This document shows, piece after piece, positions 1 to 6,544 of a stretch of DNA of 9,943 nt. The DNA lies in the NCBI GenBank assembly GCA_964631265.1, contig CAZVWW010000085.1, positions 1 through 9,943 on the forward strand, given 5' to 3'. The notes beneath the pieces are model-generated. The model did no database searches, was not told the DNA's origin, and worked only from the letters and a program-made list of their open reading frames with translations. Every line of letters begins with the position of its first letter. Position 1 is the first letter of the stretch. The position numbers were made by a program, and so were the translations under genes. The stretch is from CAZVWW01 sp964631265 (GTDB taxonomy: Bacteria; Thermotogota; Thermotogae; MWEM01).

Positions 1-1
1 A

Positions 2-448
2 TCCTTTTACAAAAAGAGATGCTCAGGCGAACTGGAAGTTGTGAAGAAAAACATAGAGACCATCTACAACGAAGGATTACATCTTGAACTCACGACTCTT
101 GTCATACCCGGTGAGAATGACACTGAAAAAGAAATGGAAGAAGAGACGAAATGGATCGCCTCGTTGAGCCCGGAAATCCCGTTGCATCTGAGCGCCTATC
201 ATCCGGCACACAGATTTCAGAAACCGCCGACTTCCGATGAGAAGATGATGGCACTTTATAAGATCGCCAAAAAAAACCTCGACTATGTTTACATCGGGAA
301 TACGATGGTTGATGAAGGCCGGAACACCTACTGTCCGAACTGCTCGAATCTGCTGATTGAAAGAAGTGGATTCAGCGCCAAAGTCGTTGGAATCACAGAA
401 GACAAGAAATGTGAAAAATGCCGGGAAGATATCAAAGTAAAATTATGA
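2..448 (+). CDS. amrS: AmmeMemoRadiSam system radical SAM enzyme, C-terminal part (5' truncated)
   Basis: This is the C-terminal ~148 residues of a cytosolic radical SAM enzyme; the gene begins off the left edge, so the CxxxCxxC iron-sulfur motif is not visible. The reading frame is open from base 2. Family hallmarks are the opening FYKKRCSG stretch, the LTTLVIPGENDTE segment, the LSAYHPAH segment and the C-terminal YIGNT...DEGRNTYCPNC block, which closely match AmrS proteins formerly annotated as pyruvate-formate-lyase-activating-like. The tail carries two CxxC pairs (CPNC and CEKC, about 24 residues apart) that look like a small zinc ribbon. In known genomes AmrS works with AmrA (AMMECR1) and AmrB (Memo); neither is in view, but they could lie upstream. 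The substrate of the system is not securely known to me. The stop overlaps the ApbE start by ATGA, implying an operon. The family call is firm; a generic PflA-type activase is the alternative. Confidence 0.88.
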   Translation, partial: SFYKKRCSGELEVVKKNIETIYNEGLHLELTTLVIPGENDTEKEMEEETKWIASLSPEIPLHLSAYHPAHRFQKPPTSDEKMMALYKIAKKNLDYVYIGNTMVDEGRNTYCPNCSNLLIERSGFSAKVVGITEDKKCEKCREDIKVKL

Positions 449-1473
449 CACTCAAGAGAAACACATGGTTGCTGATCCTTATGGCAAGCATTGTGTTTTC
501 TTTCCTTTTCTTTCTTCTGCTGACCAATAACAGGGTTGAGTATATTGGAAAAGTGGATATTGCGCTGGGGACAAGGGTCAAGGTGGTGGTATCCGCTGAT
601 CATCCTGAGCGGGTGATAAATGCCATATTGAGGGAATTTCATCGCATCGAGGATAAATTCACCGTTAATGAGAAGAAGAACGATAAATCGGTCATCAGCC
701 GGATTAATCAAAGCGATACCTATCCGGTTGTCATTGACGAAGAAACGGCATTTGTGATTGAGAGAAGCCTTGGACTCGCCCAGGGTACAAACGGCGCCTT
801 TGATCCAGCACTGGGGAATCTCATCAAATTATGGGGGTTTGACAGGATCAGTGATGCTGATTTTGAACCGGACGTACCGACTCAGGAAGAGATTGACCGG
901 GCAGTCCGGCTCAGCGGGTACGAGCATGTGTCGGTTGAAGGCAACAAAATAACCCTTGAAAACGGGGTTGCACTGGACCTGGGTGGTATTGTCAAGGGAT
1001 ATGCCATCGACAGAGGCGTTGAGATTGGGAGGGAAATGGACACCGATGCAACAGGCTATATCGATGCCGGCGGCGATATCGGGATTATCGGCCCGAAATT
1101 CGGGGGCGATTTCTGGTCGGTAGCTGTCAGAGACCCCGAAGGGGAACCGGACGATTATGTTGAAAAGGTCTTTCTTGAAAAAGGGGCAGTCGTCACATCC
1201 GGTGATTATGAAAGGACATTTGAAATTGACGGTAAACGATACCATCACATCTTAAACCCGAAGACCGGCAGACCGGTCAGAAAAACGAAGTCATCAACGG
1301 TTATCGCCCCCAACGCAATGGACGCCGATGTTCTCTCAACAGCCGGGTTTGTTCTCGGCGGGGAGTTTGCCTCAATCATGCTTCCGCCGCTCGGGGGGCA
1401 GGGGTATTTCATCGGTGAAGACGGGAAGGTCAAGACAACTGCCGGATGGCACTTCTTTACCGAAAGAAGATGA
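445..1473 (+). CDS. apbE: FAD:protein FMN transferase (ApbE family)
   Basis: ApbE enzymes split FAD and attach FMN by a phosphoester bond to Ser/Thr of exported or membrane redox proteins, outside the cytoplasmic membrane. The 342-residue product has an N-terminal membrane segment (about residues 8-25) without a lipobox cysteine, so it looks membrane-anchored rather than a lipoprotein. Family motifs appear in order: GTNGAFDPALGNLIKLWGF (about 113-132), ALDLGGIVKGYAID (about 175-188), IDAGGDIGI (about 205), HHILNPKTGRPV (about 268, with the conserved His) and MDADVLSTAGFVLG (about 292-305, the metal-binding D..ST element). The ATG at 445 is preferred because it forms an ATGA overlap with the upstream stop; an in-frame ATG at 418 would add nine residues. 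I saw no obvious flavinylation target motif (S/T-G-A-S/T) in the window's other proteins, so its substrate is probably encoded elsewhere. Confidence 0.95.
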   Translation: MTLKRNTWLLILMASIVFSFLFFLLLTNNRVEYIGKVDIALGTRVKVVVSADHPERVINAILREFHRIEDKFTVNEKKNDKSVISRINQSDTYPVVIDEETAFVIERSLGLAQGTNGAFDPALGNLIKLWGFDRISDADFEPDVPTQEEIDRAVRLSGYEHVSVEGNKITLENGVALDLGGIVKGYAIDRGVEIGREMDTDATGYIDAGGDIGIIGPKFGGDFWSVAVRDPEGEPDDYVEKVFLEKGAVVTSGDYERTFEIDGKRYHHILNPKTGRPVRKTKSSTVIAPNAMDADVLSTAGFVLGGEFASIMLPPLGGQGYFIGEDGKVKTTAGWHFFTERR

Positions 1474-1862
1474 CCCGCTTAAGACTCTTCAGGGTTAAAG
1501 ACCTGTTGCTGTACATCGCGATTGCGTGCGTTACCATAGGGGTTCTTTTAACGCTGAACAGGACCGGATCCGACATGATTATTGTGAAGATTAACAAGAC
1601 AACAGTCTACCGCTTCTCACTGCTTGAGGAAGCAACGAAAACAATCGAGAGTGATAACGGAAAACTAATGGATGTTGTGATAAAGGATGAAGATGCATAT
1701 ATAAAGAACTCGACATGCCCGCTGCATTTATGTGAAGAGGGATCTATCGCGCAAACGGGTGCATTGGTCTGTGTTCCAAACCGGGTGATTATCACATATG
1801 ATACTGATCAAATGGATATTGATAACGAAGATCACCGTGGATATGACTTGATGACGAAATGA
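1470..1862 (+). CDS. NusG domain II-containing membrane-anchored protein
   Basis: This is a 130-residue protein with one N-terminal transmembrane helix (about residues 11-29) followed by a small extracytoplasmic domain. The block with C83, C88 and C101 (STCPLHLCEEGSI, then GALVCVPNRVIITY) is the signature of NusG-domain-II (COG5341-type) proteins, which resemble only the second domain of NusG and are not transcription factors. Their biochemical role is not established to my knowledge. Such proteins repeatedly sit beside ApbE and Gx transporter genes, and a protein of this type, I believe EetA, belongs to the flavin-based extracellular electron transfer locus of Listeria. ATG 1470 gives an ATGA overlap with the apbE stop; the alternative ATG at 1446 would overlap by 28 bases and add eight residues. 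The protein ends in an acidic, non-conserved tail. Confidence 0.87.
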   Translation: MTRLRLFRVKDLLLYIAIACVTIGVLLTLNRTGSDMIIVKINKTTVYRFSLLEEATKTIESDNGKLMDVVIKDEDAYIKNSTCPLHLCEEGSIAQTGALVCVPNRVIITYDTDQMDIDNEDHRGYDLMTK

Positions 1863-1869
1863 GTGTTGG

Positions 1870-2448
1870 ATGATGCATGAAACAGAGAAGAGTGTTATGA
1901 GAGATGCAGACCGGACCCGGAGGATTGTATTTCTTTCGGTTGCTGTGGTGCTGGCGAGTGTCATTCATTTTTTTGAGATGTTTGTTCCTCCGCTGCTACC
2001 TGTGCCGGGATTTAAATGGGGATTTTCTAATTTTGTACTCTTAATCGTCATCACTTCCCGAACCGTCAGGGAGGCGTTACTTGTAGCTGTTTTGAAGGGT
2101 GTTATCGGGACACTGCTTGCCGGACGCTTCTTATCACCGGCCTTTTTTCTCGGCCTCTTCGGATCGATTTCAAGTGTTTTTATAATGGCCATCTTAATGA
2201 AACAAAGATTTGGTTTAATAGCAGTAAGCGTAACGGGTGCGTTTATCAACAATATGATACAATTGTTAATAGCAGCCCTTGTTTTTATTGGTTCTTTTAG
2301 ACTGTTCCATCTGGCGGGCTACCTCGTGATTATCGGGAGTATAACCGGATTTGTGAACGCCTTATTATGCTTTGGAGGGATTTTATGGCTGGAAAAAACG
2401 GGTTTTCAATATTACTCGCATCGTCCTCACCGCGACGGAAGGAATTGA
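1870..2448 (+). CDS. Gx transporter family / heptaprenyl diphosphate synthase component I-like membrane protein
   Basis: This is a 192-residue polytopic membrane protein with roughly five or six hydrophobic helices (about residues 19-39, 51-63, 66-84, 90-110, 115-141 and 149-173). The segments PVPGFKWGFSNFVLLIVI, KGVIGTLLAGRFLSPAFFLG and VTGAFINNMIQL match the Gx/Hpre_diP_synt_I family, which resembles ECF-transporter substrate-binding components. The old name, heptaprenyl diphosphate synthase component I, is probably misleading, and the transported substrate is not known to me. Its place directly after ApbE and the NusG-II protein parallels eetA-eetB-like gene pairs and suggests a role in flavin or quinone supply for membrane redox chemistry; this is inference. 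The start is uncertain: ATG 1870 (or 1873) lies 7 bases after the previous stop, while ATG 1897 has a better purine-rich ribosome site just upstream. The 3' end overlaps the maf gene by 64 bases. Confidence 0.85.
   Translation: MMHETEKSVMRDADRTRRIVFLSVAVVLASVIHFFEMFVPPLLPVPGFKWGFSNFVLLIVITSRTVREALLVAVLKGVIGTLLAGRFLSPAFFLGLFGSISSVFIMAILMKQRFGLIAVSVTGAFINNMIQLLIAALVFIGSFRLFHLAGYLVIIGSITGFVNALLCFGGILWLEKTGFQYYSHRPHRDGRN
2374..2380 (+). promoter_or_regulatory. Ribosome binding site fixing the maf start
   Basis: GGAGGGA lies 4 bases before ATG 2385 and inside the coding sequence of the upstream membrane protein. It favours ATG 2385 over the in-frame ATG at 2367, which has no such site and would add six residues (MLWRDF) not typical of Maf N termini. 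Confidence 0.7.
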
Positions 2449-2990
2449 TGAAGCGATTCAAATTACCGTTTGAATGCATCGATCATCAACTAACCCGGGA
2501 GACATCTGACAAGGAGTATGAAGAGGAGATAGTCGTTGATATTGCCTTTAAGAAACTTCGTTCCATAGAAGATGCGTATAAAAACAGTTACGGCGTCTCG
2601 GTGGTCAGCGCGGATACAATGGTCTTTCATTCAGGCACGCTCCTGGGAAAACCGGACGATAAACAAGCGGCAAAAAGAATGCTCAAGACCTTGTCCGGAG
2701 ACTGGCATGAGGTGTATACTGGTATAGCTGTTTTTATAAGAGATTTTTCAGGCCGGGAGAACGAGATCAGATTTCAGGAGAAGACCCGGGTGAAATTCAG
2801 AAAAATGCCGGATTTCTTTATTGACCAATATGTTGAAAGTGAAAAGCCCCTGGATAAAGCCGGTTCATACGGGATACAGGACGAGGGGGCCTTTCTCATT
2901 GAAAAGATTGTGGGGGATTACTACAACGTGATGGGATTGCCCATCGGGAGATTGTGGGAAGTCTTTGCCGATTTTGGAGTTGTTGAATAA
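2385..2990 (+). CDS. maf: Maf family nucleoside triphosphate pyrophosphatase (dTTP/UTP type)
   Basis: Maf proteins are cytosolic house-cleaning pyrophosphatases that hydrolyse nucleoside triphosphates, including modified ones, to monophosphates and pyrophosphate; they were once called septum formation inhibitors. The 201-residue product has the N-terminal LLASSSPRRKELM motif (about residues 10-22), the SADTMV catalytic-Asp motif (about 75-80), LGKPDD (about 87) and the C-terminal DKAGSYGIQDEGA and GDYYNVMGLP motifs (about 157-185). The last two resemble Bacillus subtilis Maf and the dTTP/UTP (YhdE) subgroup rather than the 7-methyl-GTP (YceF) subgroup. The length is normal. Its stop TAA shares its last base with the radC ATG, so translation is probably coupled. 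Maf next to RadC is a recurrent bacterial arrangement. Confidence 0.94.
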   Translation: MAGKNGFSILLASSSPRRKELMKRFKLPFECIDHQLTRETSDKEYEEEIVVDIAFKKLRSIEDAYKNSYGVSVVSADTMVFHSGTLLGKPDDKQAAKRMLKTLSGDWHEVYTGIAVFIRDFSGRENEIRFQEKTRVKFRKMPDFFIDQYVESEKPLDKAGSYGIQDEGAFLIEKIVGDYYNVMGLPIGRLWEVFADFGVVE

Positions 2991-3700
2991 TGATGCCGCG
3001 CGAGAAATTGAAAAAACTCGGAGCTTCCACTTTGACGAAGGCGGAGTTGCTTGCTATTCTTCTCAGAACAGGAACAAAAGAAACGAATGTGTTTGAACTC
3101 TCAGACTATCTGCTCTCAAGGATGGATCATTCACTTTACAGACTGCAACAGTCCTCGGCGGAAGAGATCATGAAGGCCCGGGGGATGGGCGAGGTCAAGA
3201 CCATAACGATAAAGGCCGCTTTGGAGTTGGGCGCCAGGCTTTACAGCGAGCTCATGGAGAGAACGGAAACCATCAAAAAACCGTCGGATGTATTCAAAAT
3301 GTGCCGGGACATGACGTTTAACGATCAGGAAGTGGTCCGGGTTATCTCAATCGATTCAAAATCGAACGTATTGGCCGTTGAGGATATCACGAAGGGAACA
3401 AAGAACGCATCCCTTCTGCATCCAAGAGAGGTTTTCAGGAGTGCGCTTGTCAACTCCTCGGTGAGTTTTGCCCTTGTGCATAACCATCCCTCCGGGGATC
3501 CGACACCGAGTGATGCCGATAACAGCATCACAGACCGGATCAGGGAATCGGCCGGGATACTGGGTATCGAATTACTGGATCATATAATAATCGGAAAAGG
3601 ACGATATTACAGTTTTACATTAAATCGTGAGCTACAGGGAGGTGATTGGAGAGATGAAAAAAAAGAGCGACGACGATCTGAGCAAATTGCAGAAGCTTAA
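2990..3700 (+). CDS. radC: RadC family protein (UPF0758; JAB/MPN-type domain)
   Basis: This is a 236-residue RadC homologue. The N-terminal part (PREKL...LTKAELLAILLRTGT, then ARGMGEVKTITIKAALELG) is the helix-hairpin-helix-like region. The C-terminal MPN/JAB domain carries the metal-binding HNHPSGDPTPSDAD motif at residues 164-177. RadC was linked historically to DNA repair, but the cellular role of chromosomal copies is not settled; some family members act like metalloproteases or are tied to DNA uptake. The start ATG 2990 shares a base with the maf stop and is served by GGAG at 2976-2979; ATG 2993 is an alternative. The last 16 or so residues, after the usual KGRYYSF ending, form a charged tail rich in Arg, Glu and Lys whose coding sequence overlaps the next gene by 47 bases. 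That tail looks like a by-product of the overlap. Confidence 0.94.
   Translation: MMPREKLKKLGASTLTKAELLAILLRTGTKETNVFELSDYLLSRMDHSLYRLQQSSAEEIMKARGMGEVKTITIKAALELGARLYSELMERTETIKKPSDVFKMCRDMTFNDQEVVRVISIDSKSNVLAVEDITKGTKNASLLHPREVFRSALVNSSVSFALVHNHPSGDPTPSDADNSITDRIRESAGILGIELLDHIIIGKGRYYSFTLNRELQGGDWRDEKKERRRSEQIAEA
3636..3645 (+). promoter_or_regulatory. Strong ribosome binding site inside the end of radC
   Basis: AGGGAGGTGA matches the consensus AAGGAGGTGA at nine of ten bases and lies 8 bases before ATG 3654. It fixes that ATG as the start of the unknown gene rather than the in-frame GTG at 3627, and it predicts strong initiation independent of radC translation. Confidence 0.75.
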
Positions 3701-4940
3701 AAGCGCCATTCAAAAGGATTATGAAAAAAAGACCGGCAAGAAGAGAGAGACAAAGAAAGATGAGAAGAAGACCATCTCTCTCTCAGATGATGTCAGAAAA
3801 CGGTTGAGTTCAAAAAGGAAATCAACTACCCAGGGACTTAAGGAGATTGACACCTTTGTCGATGTCGAAAGGCAGGGCGGAGATATCTCCATTTCAGAAT
3901 TAAGAGCGGCTTTGAGAAACAACATCGACAACGCTTCAAAGGTCCTGGAGAGAGAGAACCTGAACGTGTTGCTGGAACTTGTCAACGAAAAAGTGGATCA
4001 GGCCTGCAAGCATCTCAGCGATATTCTCAGAAACGGGAAAAAGGATTATGTTGTGTTCAACTATTTCTTTGTTATGATCGTCAACGGTAAAGAACTTGAC
4101 AAAGAATTGATCAAGGCCTTCAGGGCATATCCCGATTCAATCTATCCGTTTATGCTGCTCGTCTTTTACAGCATCTATCATTCGGGAAATTATCGCGCCC
4201 TCAAGGGGATTGCAAAACTGATTGAAAGAAAACAGAATCCGCTCATTGTCAAGACACTCTCGGATATGATCAAGCATTATTACCTGGATATCACCAAGGA
4301 CATCGGGATGCTCTACAGGCAGACCCAGTTCCGCGAGTTTCAGAATACGGCGGGAGCCCTTGCCTATGTTGCCAATTCAGATGAGGAATCGTACAGAAGG
4401 TTACTGAAAAACCTCGAGAAAAAGCAGCATCATCACTGTTCGAAACTCTACTATGAATATCTCTCTAGAGAAGAGATCAACACGGAGCAGCGATTGAATC
4501 AATGTCCCTTTGGGAAGTTTATGCTTGCTAAAAGGCTTCTTCTGAATGGCGACAAAGCATCGGCAAAGCATTTGATCGATGAGTTGAAACTGAGAAAGGA
4601 TCCACATGGCCAGCTCCTTGAGGGAAGCATCGCTTATGCCGAAGGCGATGAAGCCGGTGCCTATAAAATCTGGTTCGAAGCCATTAAAAATTACACAAGT
4701 GTGATGATTGGAAAGGTGACCCATTCTGAATCGCCCTACAAGGGGCTCGGTCTTGGAAGAACCGGCGGGCATATTAACATGGAGAATATCAAGATACCGG
4801 ACAATGTGGCCACCTTTAAATCGCTTATCGAAAACAAACTCAGTAACTTTCAGGATATTGAATTTTTTCTGTATCCCTTTGAAGAGTTGAGAACCGTTTT
4901 CGGTCCGCATGCCTGTCAGTTGTATTATTCTCATAATTGA
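3654..4940 (+). CDS. Conserved-looking protein of unknown function with TPR-like helical repeats
   Basis: I do not recognise this 428-residue cytosolic protein. There is no signal peptide or clear membrane segment. Residues 1 to about 60 are extremely Lys/Glu/Asp/Arg-rich and probably disordered or coiled coil. From about residue 90 on the chain is amphipathic helix pairs. The stretch at about 286-345 (FGKFMLAKRLLLNGDKASAK..., then LEGSIAYAEGDEAGAYKIWFEAIK) reads like two tetratricopeptide-type repeats, usually protein-protein interaction surfaces. The last ~70 residues form a distinct, less helical region with a Gly-rich GLGLGRTGGH segment and an aromatic ending. It overlaps radC by 47 bases and is followed 12 bases later by the NadC-fold gene, so these products are probably made together. 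A T. maritima gene after radC (TM1558, from memory) may be its orthologue. The repeat call is moderate; no function is proposed. Confidence 0.75.
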   Translation: MKKKSDDDLSKLQKLKSAIQKDYEKKTGKKRETKKDEKKTISLSDDVRKRLSSKRKSTTQGLKEIDTFVDVERQGGDISISELRAALRNNIDNASKVLERENLNVLLELVNEKVDQACKHLSDILRNGKKDYVVFNYFFVMIVNGKELDKELIKAFRAYPDSIYPFMLLVFYSIYHSGNYRALKGIAKLIERKQNPLIVKTLSDMIKHYYLDITKDIGMLYRQTQFREFQNTAGALAYVANSDEESYRRLLKNLEKKQHHHCSKLYYEYLSREEINTEQRLNQCPFGKFMLAKRLLLNGDKASAKHLIDELKLRKDPHGQLLEGSIAYAEGDEAGAYKIWFEAIKNYTSVMIGKVTHSESPYKGLGLGRTGGHINMENIKIPDNVATFKSLIENKLSNFQDIEFFLYPFEELRTVFGPHACQLYYSHN

Positions 4941-4952
4941 GGTGGAATTTAG

Positions 4953-5798
4953 ATGAGTAGCAGTATTGTACCTCCAATGGAAGAAATACTCCCCAGTGGT
5001 GAAACATGGGAGCTGGGTATCTACAATCAGTCGCCGGTTGTCTTTACCGGTAGCAAGCTGATAGAGGAATTATCAGCAGAATACGGGGTTGAGATCGAAG
5101 CGTTTTTCAGTCCTGGTGATTTTATAGCCAATGAAGGACTGATGATGACAATCCGGGGCAATTTAAATCATATACTGTCAATCAAAGAAGCGTATACGGG
5201 TCAGCTAGCCCATCTGATGAATTTCAGCACGATTCTATACCGGCTTAAAAACACCGTCAAACGAACAGCACCGAATATGAAGATCCTTGTCCGAAACATC
5301 CCCCGGAACATACTGGACCTCTCATATTACAAGAAAGCGGTTGAGGATGCCGGCTGCATTTACTGGCCGATGAGTATCACAGACGGTATCATCCATATGC
5401 CGATCTGGAAAAGCAACGGCGGGATTGAGAAGACGATAGCCGATTACAAAAGAAGAGTATATCCCGGGTTGAGACTCTTTGTGGAATGCAACAATATCTC
5501 GGACGGGATAACCGCTATGAAGCACGGGGCTGACGGGATCATCCTGCGAAATCTGAGAGCAGATATTGTCAACGAGATAACCAGTACCTTGCGCGAGAGA
5601 GTGAAAAAGGTCTACATTGAATATCTCGGAGAGGTACAGCTCTCCAATATTGAAGGGTATGCGAACAGCGGAGTTGACGCCCTGGGACTCGATGATATCT
5701 TTCGTTTTTTCAACAAGAGCAGGATCAAGACAGAGATTAAGAAGGTGGAACCGATCGGGGAAAATGAGACAGATGAGGCGGAAGATGGACAGGAATAG
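4953..5798 (+). CDS. Degenerate quinolinate phosphoribosyltransferase (NadC/ModD)-fold protein
   Basis: This 281-residue protein follows the NadC layout. SPGDFIANEG...TIRGNLNHILSIKEAYTG (about residues 53-83) is the N-terminal sandwich and the ER.ALN-like helix, and NFSTI (90-94) replaces SGIAT. YYKKAVEDAG (125-134), LFVECNNISDGITAMKHGADGIILRN (split here as 175-190 and 191-200) and SNIEGYANSGVDALG (231-245) follow the barrel. The catalytic signatures are mostly gone. DTRKT is VRNIP, KDNH is HMPIW-like, the LDN aspartate is R199 and LEASGG reads IEYLGE; E178 and E223 appear kept. It is therefore probably not an active quinolinate phosphoribosyltransferase, and may bind a ligand or do different chemistry. 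The tail (269-281) is acidic. GAGGTGG at 4939-4945 supports ATG 4953. No other NAD genes lie nearby. The fold assignment is by eye from spaced motifs; type II nicotinate phosphoribosyltransferase or ModD descent is possible. Confidence 0.72.
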   Translation: MSSSIVPPMEEILPSGETWELGIYNQSPVVFTGSKLIEELSAEYGVEIEAFFSPGDFIANEGLMMTIRGNLNHILSIKEAYTGQLAHLMNFSTILYRLKNTVKRTAPNMKILVRNIPRNILDLSYYKKAVEDAGCIYWPMSITDGIIHMPIWKSNGGIEKTIADYKRRVYPGLRLFVECNNISDGITAMKHGADGIILRNLRADIVNEITSTLRERVKKVYIEYLGEVQLSNIEGYANSGVDALGLDDIFRFFNKSRIKTEIKKVEPIGENETDEAEDGQE

Positions 5799-6474
5799 AA
5801 TGGCTCTGATGCTTGATGCCGCCACAAAGCGTTTTCTTTTAGGCATATCCACGTTTGATTCAAAAACGGTCCAATGGAAAGTCTATGAACAGAGCGAATT
5901 AAAGGGCGAGAACCTCCTGTTCGAAGCCGGACATCTCTTAAAAGAAAACGGATTGAATAGCAATGATCTTTCACTGTTGATCACATCGAAAGGCCCGGGT
6001 TCATTAACGGGACTGAGGATCATCATGAGCACCGTCAAAACGTTGGCACAAGTTCTCGCGTTGCCGATAGCAGCCATTCCGACCCTGTATCTTCTGGAAA
6101 AATCCTTTTTCTTCAAATATCCCGGGATGGCAACAAGCCCTGGAATTCCGGTTTTGCTTCAGGCCAGAAGAGGTGTTTATTATCTTAGATGTTCAGGGGA
6201 TCGACCCGACTATTTTGAAGTAATCGGAAAAGAGACACTCAAAAAGCGTCTAAAGGGGGCGGCTTTTATCATCAAAGAGACCAATACGGATACGGCCGGG
6301 CTCTGTGATAAAAATGAGCTCAAATTCGTCACATTAGGGTTAGAGCCTGAGTTGGTGATGTCTCTTGGGATTGGTCAATATGAGAGAAAAGAAACCGCAG
6401 ATTATTTAAGCCTGTTACCAGAATATGGTGGAAAGTCGGTTGCAGCCTTGAAGCATGAAGAGAGACTGAAATGA
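5785..6474 (+). CDS. tsaB: tRNA threonylcarbamoyladenosine biosynthesis protein TsaB
   Basis: TsaB is the non-catalytic partner of TsaD in the complex that puts threonylcarbamoyl on A37 of ANN-decoding tRNAs. It has the ASKHA fold and acts in the cytosol. The 229-residue product shows the N-terminal strand ALMLDAATKRFLLGIS (the LAIDTST motif, here with DAAT) and the diagnostic SKGPGSLTGLRI motif (about residue 67) followed by a helix and LALPIAAIPTLYLLEKS, as in LPV.GVSTLEALA of the family. The C-terminal half is divergent, as usual for TsaB. ATG 5785 has GAGG at 5775-5778 and overlaps the previous gene by 14 bases; ATG 5800, one base after that gene's stop, with AGGA at 5791-5794, is nearly as good. 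TsaD, TsaE and TsaC are not in the window. Confidence 0.88.
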   Translation: MDRNRMALMLDAATKRFLLGISTFDSKTVQWKVYEQSELKGENLLFEAGHLLKENGLNSNDLSLLITSKGPGSLTGLRIIMSTVKTLAQVLALPIAAIPTLYLLEKSFFFKYPGMATSPGIPVLLQARRGVYYLRCSGDRPDYFEVIGKETLKKRLKGAAFIIKETNTDTAGLCDKNELKFVTLGLEPELVMSLGIGQYERKETADYLSLLPEYGGKSVAALKHEERLK

Positions 6475-6478
6475 TATA

Positions 6479-6487
6479 TGATATAAT
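6479..6487 (+). promoter_or_regulatory. Possible extended -10 promoter before the Asp23/Gls24 gene
   Basis: TGATATAAT is a perfect extended -10 element (TGnTATAAT) and lies just after the tsaB stop, about 58 bases before ATG 6545. I see no good -35 hexamer at the right distance (6459-6464 reads AGAGAG). This is the largest intergenic gap in the window (6475-6544), so a promoter here is plausible, but it is a sequence match only. Confidence 0.35.
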
Positions 6488-6544
6488 TTTCCACAGGATG
6501 ATCGAGCAGGTCATAACAATTAAGCAAAGACAGGGAGGGCATTT

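Noticed and set aside
829..1248. Minus-strand open frame with several cysteines opposite apbE
   Set aside because: It is fully inside a textbook ApbE gene, and the composition looks like a reverse-frame artefact.
3657..3664. Run of eight A at the start of the unknown gene (another at 269-276 in AmrS), as possible slippage sites
   Set aside because: Both frames are intact without slippage and nothing suggests programmed frameshifting.
3742..3784. Inverted repeat AGAGAGAGA ... TCTCTCTCT
   Set aside because: A 9-base stem with a 24-base loop in purine-rich coding sequence for a Lys/Arg/Glu-rich region; it is low-complexity and probably chance.
4401..4934. Long open frame on the minus strand (177 codons) opposite the unknown gene
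   Set aside because: It lies wholly antisense to a better-supported gene with a strong ribosome site; its translation shows no domain pattern and it has no ribosome site of its own.
5322..5852. Long minus-strand open frame (176 codons) opposite the NadC-fold gene
   Set aside because: It is a shadow of the plus-strand gene, with no recognisable motif and against the uniform direction of the window.
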